The notes under the pieces were generated by a model. It saw only the letters and a program-made list of their open reading frames with translations, was not told where the DNA came from and searched no databases. Below, one piece after another: positions 59,683 to 64,000 of a DNA stretch of 64,000 bases. The translations under genes were made by a program, and so were the position numbers. Each line of letters starts with the position of its first letter. Position 1 is the first letter of the stretch. Source of the stretch: an uncultured Acidobacteriota bacterium (lineage in GTDB: Bacteria; Acidobacteriota; Blastocatellia; Pyrinomonadales; Pyrinomonadaceae); the NCBI GenBank assembly GCA_937871585.1, contig CALMPJ010000103.1, positions 1-64,000 of the forward strand, written 5' to 3'.

Positions 59683-60504
59683 TTATCGAAATGTCTGGCA
59701 TTGCTGCATACTGCCGCTCTGCATTCCCTTGGCAAAGAACTGCATTCGCTGCTGTGCACTGCCGTGTGTGAATGATTCCGGAACGACGTAGCCTTGAGTT
59801 CGCTTCTGGATCATGTCATCGCCGACGGCAGCCGCGGCCCGGATTGCTTCTTCGGGATCACCGGCTTCGAGGCGCCCTTGTTTTGCGACTGTGTTGGCCC
59901 ACATTCCGGCGTAGCAGTCGGCCTGCAATTCAAGAGCAACACTCAACTGATTGTTGTTTCCGGCACGTTGAACCTTGTCCATAGTTCCGAGCAAATTTTG
60001 AATATGGTGTCCGTATTCGTGGGCAATAACGTATGCTTGCGCAAAATCGCCGGGAGCCTTGAACTCGCGTTTGAGTTCATTGAAGAAATCAAAATCCAAA
60101 TAGAGTTTGTGATCGCCCGGACAATAGAACGGCCCTGTCGCGGCGCTTGCGTAGCCACAGGCACTCGATACCTGGCCCGAAAAAAGCTGAAGTTTCGCCG
60201 TGCGAAGCTGGATCCGAGCCTGTTGTGGTAAAGTCCCTTTCCAGTAATCCTCTAAGCTCCCCATGATCGCACCGGCAAACTTTTGATTCTCATCCACGGG
60301 AGCCGCAGAATTTGCCGCCGGGCCGGGAGCTGGAACAGATTGGGCCGGTTGATTCTGAAGCAAAGCACTCGGGTCGCCACCACATAGATAGATAGCAGCC
60401 GCCAAAACCAAAATGCCTAAACCGCCGCCGCCGAGAGCCAATCGGCCGCCTCCGCCGCGTCTGTCTTCTACATTGTCGCTTTGTCTAAGGTCTTTCCAAC
60501 GCAT
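59683..60504 (-). CDS. YpfJ-family neutral zinc metallopeptidase
   Basis: About 273 aa from the ATG at 60504 (MRWKDLRQSDNVEDRRGGGG). A glycine-rich stretch leads into a single membrane helix (LGILVLAAAIYLCGG), a Pro/Ala linker and a metallopeptidase domain with YVIAHEYGHHIQNLLG (HExxH), VALELQADCYAGMWANTVAK (the third ligand region) and GDPEEAIRAAAAVGDDMIQ. The substrate is unknown. Confidence 0.92.
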   Translation of the reverse strand: MRWKDLRQSDNVEDRRGGGGRLALGGGGLGILVLAAAIYLCGGDPSALLQNQPAQSVPAPGPAANSAAPVDENQKFAGAIMGSLEDYWKGTLPQQARIQLRTAKLQLFSGQVSSACGYASAATGPFYCPGDHKLYLDFDFFNELKREFKAPGDFAQAYVIAHEYGHHIQNLLGTMDKVQRAGNNNQLSVALELQADCYAGMWANTVAKQGRLEAGDPEEAIRAAAAVGDDMIQKRTQGYVVPESFTHGSAQQRMQFFAKGMQSGSMQQCQTFR

Positions 60505-60632
60505 GATCGTCTGTTCTCCAACGCCCTTTGATGCAAACTCCGAATGTCGAGATTCTAACATTTATCGCAGAAGCGAACGAAATCATCGTTCTCTACGCGC
60601 AAAATAATATCGACTTATTTCTCTGCAAAATC

Positions 60633-60662
60633 TTGACAGAACTAGATTTACAGGCTTATGAT
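60633..60662 (+). promoter_or_regulatory. Sigma-70 promoter of the HU gene
   Basis: TTGACA at 60633-60638 and TATGAT at 60657-60662 are separated by 18 bases, close to consensus; the ATG of the HU gene follows 55 bases downstream. A strong ribosome site (AGGAGG) at 60706-60712 supports high expression. Confidence 0.65.
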
Positions 60663-60716
60663 GCAGTTGTTCTTGTTTTAGCTTATCCCACACGATCTCA
60701 TTCCATAGGAGGCACA

Positions 60717-60992
60717 ATGATCAAATTAGACATCGTCAACTTGGTTGCGGACAGGACAGGTGTCGCTAAACAGAAAGCTGAACAGGTGGTTGATTCGCTT
60801 TTTGACGCGATGAAAGAAGCTCTTGCCCAAGGCAAGCGTATTGAACTGCGGGGTTTTGGAGTGTTTGTGGTCAAAGCACGAAAACGCGGCGTCGGCCGCA
60901 ATCCGCGAACAGGAACCGAAGTGCCGATCCCTGAGGGCAAGACCATTCGGTTCAAGCCCGGAAAAGAGTTGTCTGCGAAAGCAGTTGGATAG
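60717..60992 (+). CDS. HU-family DNA-binding protein
   Basis: 91 aa from the ATG at 60717, preceded by ATAGGAGGCACA; the longer open frame is not coding. It has the two-helix dimerisation part (LVADRTGVAKQKAEQVVDSL) and the DNA-binding arm (GFGVFVVKARKRGVGRNPRT, with the Pro of the intercalating tip in GRNPRTG), ending in FKPGKELSAKA. It is a nucleoid protein. A near-consensus promoter and a strong terminator bracket it, so it is monocistronic. Confidence 0.96.
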   Translation: MIKLDIVNLVADRTGVAKQKAEQVVDSLFDAMKEALAQGKRIELRGFGVFVVKARKRGVGRNPRTGTEVPIPEGKTIRFKPGKELSAKAVG

Positions 60993-61017
60993 AATCTGAT
61001 CTAGCAGTTAAAATTAT

Positions 61018-61063
61018 CGCGAGCGTGCAAAGTTCTGCCTCAACTTTTGCACGACTCGCGTTT
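61018..61063 (+). terminator. Terminator after HU
   Basis: CGCGAGCGTGCAAAGTT and AACTTTTGCACGACTCGCG form a long stem with a small bulge, followed by TTTCC. The next gene begins 15 bases later and so needs its own promoter or read-through. Confidence 0.8.
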
Positions 61064-61077
61064 CCTTTGCCCGTTAA

Positions 61078-62091
61078 ATGACAGAGCCTCAAGAGCAGTA
61101 CGAATTTCCGCAGCCGGAGCCACCGGCTGCGAAGACCTATTTGCGGCATATCGCGTTGCTTGCGCTGACATTCGTCACATCGACGATCGCCGGCATACTA
61201 TATCCGTTCGGCAGAATAAACACTCTGCCCGAGGCCGATCCGCAATCTTGGGCCGAAGCTCAAGATTTCATTCTTTCGATCCCGCAGAAATACGTCGGCA
61301 TACTCTGGTCAACGTTTCTTGAAGTATCGAACGACACGAGTTTGCTGATCGACGGTCTTTCGTTTTCCCTTTCGCCGCTATTCATCTGGCTCTGCCAGGA
61401 AATGCGGCATTACATAGCGTGCCGCATCTTTAAGGACGATGCGACGCTGCCGTATTTCATTCCAACGCCGCCGCTCGTCGGTCCGGCGGGAACGTTTGGG
61501 GCATTTATAAAGATACGTTCGCCGATGCCTTCGCGACGAGCCGTTTTCGATATCGGCGTCGCAGGACCGATCGCGGGATTTATTGCGTTGATACCGGTCG
61601 CTCTCGTTGGCATCGCCACAATGCAAACGGCTTCGCCTCAACAGATAGCGATGTCATCCGGGCTGACGTTTTCAGATCCGCTTTTGATGCGGCTGTTCGC
61701 TCTAATATTCGGAATTGACCTGAATTTCGGAATTGCGAATTCATTCTACTCAGCTGCTTGGGTCGGGCTGCTTGTTACTGCACTGAACCTAATTCCATCA
61801 GGGCAGTTGGATGGAGGACACGCTGTATTTGCTGTGTTTGGCGAGAAAGTTCACAAATGGACGGGACGCATCGCGTTTCCCGTAATGCTGATCTTGTCCA
61901 TCCTCGGAGCCTACTATTTCAACAGCCCGAGCGGATTCCTGATCGCACTGATCCTCGCCATAATGATGCGAGTCGGCCACCCAACGCCATACGATCAAAC
62001 GCCTCTAGACACAAAGAGGAAGGTCATCGCCTTCCTCACGCTGGTTATCTTTGTTCTATGTTTCGTGCCGTTCCCGATAAAGATCAGCTAA
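61078..62091 (+). CDS. Site-2 protease-like membrane protein with altered HExxH
   Basis: 337 aa polytopic M50-type protein. Conserved segments are present: FIPTPPLVGPAGTFGAFIKI, RSPMPSRRAVFDIGVAGPIA and NLIPSGQLDGGHAVF (Asp245, the third zinc ligand). However, the first zinc motif, normally HExxH, reads QEMRH (Gln107-His111; the CAG codon is at 61396-61398). The Glu and the second His are kept but the first His is missing, so it may be inactive or use a different ligand. It runs convergent to the next gene with an eight-base overlap. Confidence 0.85.
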   Translation: MTEPQEQYEFPQPEPPAAKTYLRHIALLALTFVTSTIAGILYPFGRINTLPEADPQSWAEAQDFILSIPQKYVGILWSTFLEVSNDTSLLIDGLSFSLSPLFIWLCQEMRHYIACRIFKDDATLPYFIPTPPLVGPAGTFGAFIKIRSPMPSRRAVFDIGVAGPIAGFIALIPVALVGIATMQTASPQQIAMSSGLTFSDPLLMRLFALIFGIDLNFGIANSFYSAAWVGLLVTALNLIPSGQLDGGHAVFAVFGEKVHKWTGRIAFPVMLILSILGAYYFNSPSGFLIALILAIMMRVGHPTPYDQTPLDTKRKVIAFLTLVIFVLCFVPFPIKIS

Positions 62092-63061
62092 CTGCCGGCA
62101 GCAGACCCTTTATCTCGCCGACCATTCGTTCGACGTCTTCCTGACCGTCGAGGGCGATCATGAAGAAATCGTAGCTGGTTTTGAAGCAGACCATGCCGTT
62201 GCCGAAGAACCAGACGCCTTCGAGCAGCGGATTTCCGCCGATGATACTGCCGAGCGGAAAGCCTGTGACGGCGGCGGGATTGATGACGTTCGACATCATC
62301 ACGGCACCTGAGGCGAATGCGAATGCTCCGAGCAGCGGCGCTCCGATGCGAGTTGCAATGTCGCGTTCGAATTGAATTCGTTCGGCATCGGCTTGGTTGA
62401 GAGCTCCTTTTGCGATGAGTTCTTCGCGGCGTTTTAGGTAGCCGTCGAATTGGTCCGCGGTGAACTTAACTGTCGCGGTTGGAATCGCCGAATTGAGCAG
62501 CCAGTGCGACGAAATGCCCGTGAACACAACGCCGAGGCCGGCACCGATCGCCATCGAAACACCTGTCGTTGCGGCCTTTGACGGATCTTCTTTCACCCAA
62601 TCAGCGGCTTTCTTGACCGACGAAACTGCGGCGTCAAGTGTCGATGCGAGGCTCGCTCCAAAACCGACGACCTTAGTTACACGCTTCGCATTAGTGCCTA
62701 CGGTTCCTATAGTGTCTTCGACAATTCCGCCGGCGCGTTCGGCAACATCGACTACGGCGCCGCCCGCCTTTGCTCCGGCATCTGCGGCGACATCGCGGAC
62801 GGGCTCGCTTGCGTTCCAAGCCGACCTTGCGGCTCCCGTTGCCGTGTCGAATGCTGTTTCAGTCAGATCGACGGCCTTTTTGCCGAGTTCGGTCTTTTCG
62901 GCCTCGGTTTTGACATAACTGGCGCCTGTTTTGGCAACATCGACTACGGCCTTGGCGCCGCCTTCTATCTTGTCCTTTAGGCCGATCTGCGAATCGATCT
63001 CCTCGAGCTTATCGGTCGCCAACTTTGTCCACGATGCAAATTTCTCTTTATAGTCGGTCAT
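62084..63061 (-). CDS. LEA/YtxH-like amphipathic-repeat protein with C-terminal membrane segments
   Basis: About 325 aa from the ATG at 63061; a GTG at 63070 has better ribosome-site spacing. The N-terminal ~140 residues are alanine/lysine/glutamate-rich with repeating VxKxG and DxTETA-like units (KAVVDVAKTGASYVKTEAEK, ETAFDTATGAARSAW), like LEA or YtxH stress proteins. The second half has hydrophobic stretches (AATTGVSMAIGAGLGVVFTG, APLLGAFAFASGAVMMSNVI, FFGNGMVCFKTSYDFFMIAL). No family is recognised; a membrane-associated stress role is possible. Confidence 0.6.
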   Translation of the reverse strand: MTDYKEKFASWTKLATDKLEEIDSQIGLKDKIEGGAKAVVDVAKTGASYVKTEAEKTELGKKAVDLTETAFDTATGAARSAWNASEPVRDVAADAGAKAGGAVVDVAERAGGIVEDTIGTVGTNAKRVTKVVGFGASLASTLDAAVSSVKKAADWVKEDPSKAATTGVSMAIGAGLGVVFTGISSHWLLNSAIPTATVKFTADQFDGYLKRREELIAKGALNQADAERIQFERDIATRIGAPLLGAFAFASGAVMMSNVINPAAVTGFPLGSIIGGNPLLEGVWFFGNGMVCFKTSYDFFMIALDGQEDVERMVGEIKGLLPAVS

Positions 63062-63157
63062 AGCGTTCACTTTATCTCAAACTGACAAGAAAATGTACGC
63101 TTTTTTAGCGCAAGATGTTCGAATTCCGAGCGTTATGCTATCGTATGTTTTCTAAAT

Positions 63158-63358
63158 ATGCCGCTCGTTAAATGTCCAAATTGTGGGAAAGAGGTTGAGT
63201 TCTCAGGTAATGAATTTCGGCCGTTTTGCTCAGAAAGGTGTCAGTTGCTCGACCTCGGATCGTGGGCCGATGGCGAGTACGCTCTGCCGACCGAAGACAC
63301 CGAATTGACCGAGGCCGACATCGAAGCTCTCGGCAAAGCTTTGGAGGAACGCCCATGA
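63158..63358 (+). CDS. yacG: DNA gyrase inhibitor YacG
   Basis: 66 aa zinc-binding protein. VKCPNCGKEVEF and PFCSERCQLLDLGSWADGEY give the Cys-x2-Cys and Cys-x3-Cys ligands, and the acidic C-terminal helix (ELTEADIEALGKALEE) is as expected. In E. coli YacG binds GyrB and inhibits gyrase. Its stop overlaps the next gene's ATG (ATGA). Confidence 0.93.
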   Translation: MPLVKCPNCGKEVEFSGNEFRPFCSERCQLLDLGSWADGEYALPTEDTELTEADIEALGKALEERP

Positions 63359-63606
63359 CACTCTTCTTTTTAGACGCAAATCTGATCGGCGGCGGCATTG
63401 GCATTTTTCTCGCGGTTGCGTTTTTTCTGGTGCTCGCGGCTGTTGCGTTCATCGCTTTCAAAATGCTCAAAAAGAGCGTGAAGATGGCGGTTCGAATGGT
63501 GATCGTCGTTGTCATTATGGCGATCGCCGTAACCGGAACGATCGGCCTGTGGTACGCATCTTCGCGGCCGGGACCGAAGCCGCCGGTTCCTACAAACAGA
63601 CGATAA
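63355..63606 (+). CDS. Small two-helix membrane protein
   Basis: 83 aa starting at the ATG at 63355, which overlaps the yacG stop. Two hydrophobic helices (GGGIGIFLAVAFFLVLAAVA and MVIVVVIMAIAVTGTIGLWY) enclose a basic loop (KMLKKSVKMAVR), and a Pro-rich tail follows. No family is recognised. It is coupled to yacG and ends directly at the MFS gene start, so it is the middle gene of this transcript. Confidence 0.65.
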   Translation: MTLFFLDANLIGGGIGIFLAVAFFLVLAAVAFIAFKMLKKSVKMAVRMVIVVVIMAIAVTGTIGLWYASSRPGPKPPVPTNRR

Positions 63607-64000
63607 ATGGCGGACACGATCTCCGACAACGTGCCAAAAACCGGTTGGCGTCGCTACATCGCGATGCCGCGAAACGTCTTGGCCGTCAGCGCCGTCAGCC
63701 TGCTCAACGACACGTCGAGCGAGATCATCTATCCGCTGCTGCCCGCATTTCTCGCTCTTGCACTCGGAACAACGCCTTTCGTTATCGGCATTATTGAGGG
63801 CTTTGCAGAGTCTGTCGCGAGCATTCTTAAACTCTTCGCCGGAAATCTCAGCGACAAACTCGGAAAACGAAAGCCGCTTGTTTTCATTGGTTACGCGATC
63901 GCCGCGATCACACGTCCGTTTCTTGGATTTGTCGCAAGCTGGCCGCAGGTTCTGATCGTGCGAATGACCGACCGCGTTGGTAAGGGCATTCGCGGAGCTC
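63607..64000 (+). CDS. MFS transporter, N-terminal part
   Basis: The frame opens at 63607 right after the previous stop and runs off the right edge. It codes for 131 residues with four hydrophobic helices; SLLNDTSSEIIYPLLPAFLA, GNLSDKLGKRKPLVFIGYA (the loop 2-3 signature) and VRMTDRVGKGIRGA are hallmarks of the MFS family. The substrate is unknown. Confidence 0.9.
   Translation, partial: MADTISDNVPKTGWRRYIAMPRNVLAVSAVSLLNDTSSEIIYPLLPAFLALALGTTPFVIGIIEGFAESVASILKLFAGNLSDKLGKRKPLVFIGYAIAAITRPFLGFVASWPQVLIVRMTDRVGKGIRGA

Noticed and set aside
1-64000. tRNA, rRNA, integrase or attachment sites
   Set aside because: I scanned the gaps by eye and saw no cloverleaf-like tRNA, rRNA segment, transposase or integrase; a covariance-model search would be needed to exclude them fully.

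Overview
The window looks like chromosome of a moderate-GC, free-living Gram-negative heterotroph. My best guess is an Acidobacteriota member, perhaps Blastocatellia. This is inferred from a giant Oar-type TonB-dependent receptor with an N-terminal carboxypeptidase-like domain, a Mycobacterium-Sdh1-like succinate dehydrogenase operon, a YacG/HU/MFS neighbourhood and several families of palindromic intergenic repeats. I saw no rRNA, tRNA, CRISPR array, transposase or prophage. Coding density is high; only 37020-37384 exceeds 300 bases without a gene.

Layout. 1-11079 (minus strand) is a pectin/xylose block: a huge outer-membrane receptor, a pectin methylesterase-pectate lyase fusion, a GH28 polygalacturonase-type enzyme, xylulokinase, xylose isomerase, a xylose-binding lipoprotein and the start of a Gfo/Idh oxidoreductase. 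Its upstream region carries a 19-bp palindrome and a CRP-type box. 11341-14327 holds a DUF6986 aldolase coupled to a truncated OHCU-decarboxylase-like ORF, and malQ. 14450-18782 is an sdhCAB operon with three extra small ORFs. 18785-26324 is a mixture: YegP, a NamZ-type muramidase, a MoaD/BNR pair, a HerA-like ATPase, a DUF2442 gene beside a DUF4160 pseudogene, YdeI and DUF3052. 26544-36580 carries a membrane pyrophosphatase, an AbiEii-like nucleotidyltransferase pair, carA, lepB, a class V aminotransferase, an ECF sigma factor and a lysine/saccharopine-type dehydrogenase. 36654-44153 has PilZ, a 3D-domain protein behind a structured leader, a DNA polymerase I without 5' nuclease, an FHA-GGDEF protein and a pilN-pilO-pilP-like-pseudopilin cluster. 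44156-50496 (minus) is a run of secreted hydrolases and beta-propeller or TPR proteins. 50535-54499 is a coupled pair of polytopic membrane proteins, one Agl23-like. 54653-57249 is the ketodeoxyuronate branch (kduD-like, kdgK, eda). 57438-64000 holds riboflavin synthase, a KirBac-type channel, a YpfJ-type metallopeptidase, HU, a site-2-protease-like protein with an altered HExxH, YacG and an MFS transporter.

How it fits together. The most connected signal is a split pectin regulon. The same perfect 19-bp palindrome (AATTGGT-n-ACCAATT type) lies upstream of the receptor/pectinase block at 11142-11160 and of the ketodeoxyuronate genes at 54623-54641, about 43 kb apart. Receptor and depolymerases would supply unsaturated uronates, and the distal genes would convert them to pyruvate and glyceraldehyde-3-phosphate. 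Xylose genes directly downstream of a GH28 enzyme suggest xylogalacturonan as one substrate. Other points for a second look are the Gln-for-His change in the site-2 protease motif, the double-nonsense DUF4160 pseudogene, the PilP-like protein with a TIG domain, the pseudopilin lacking Glu5, a sigma-54-like site upstream of an ECF sigma gene, and at least five kinds of intergenic inverted repeat. All functional calls are by reading motifs; no database search was run.
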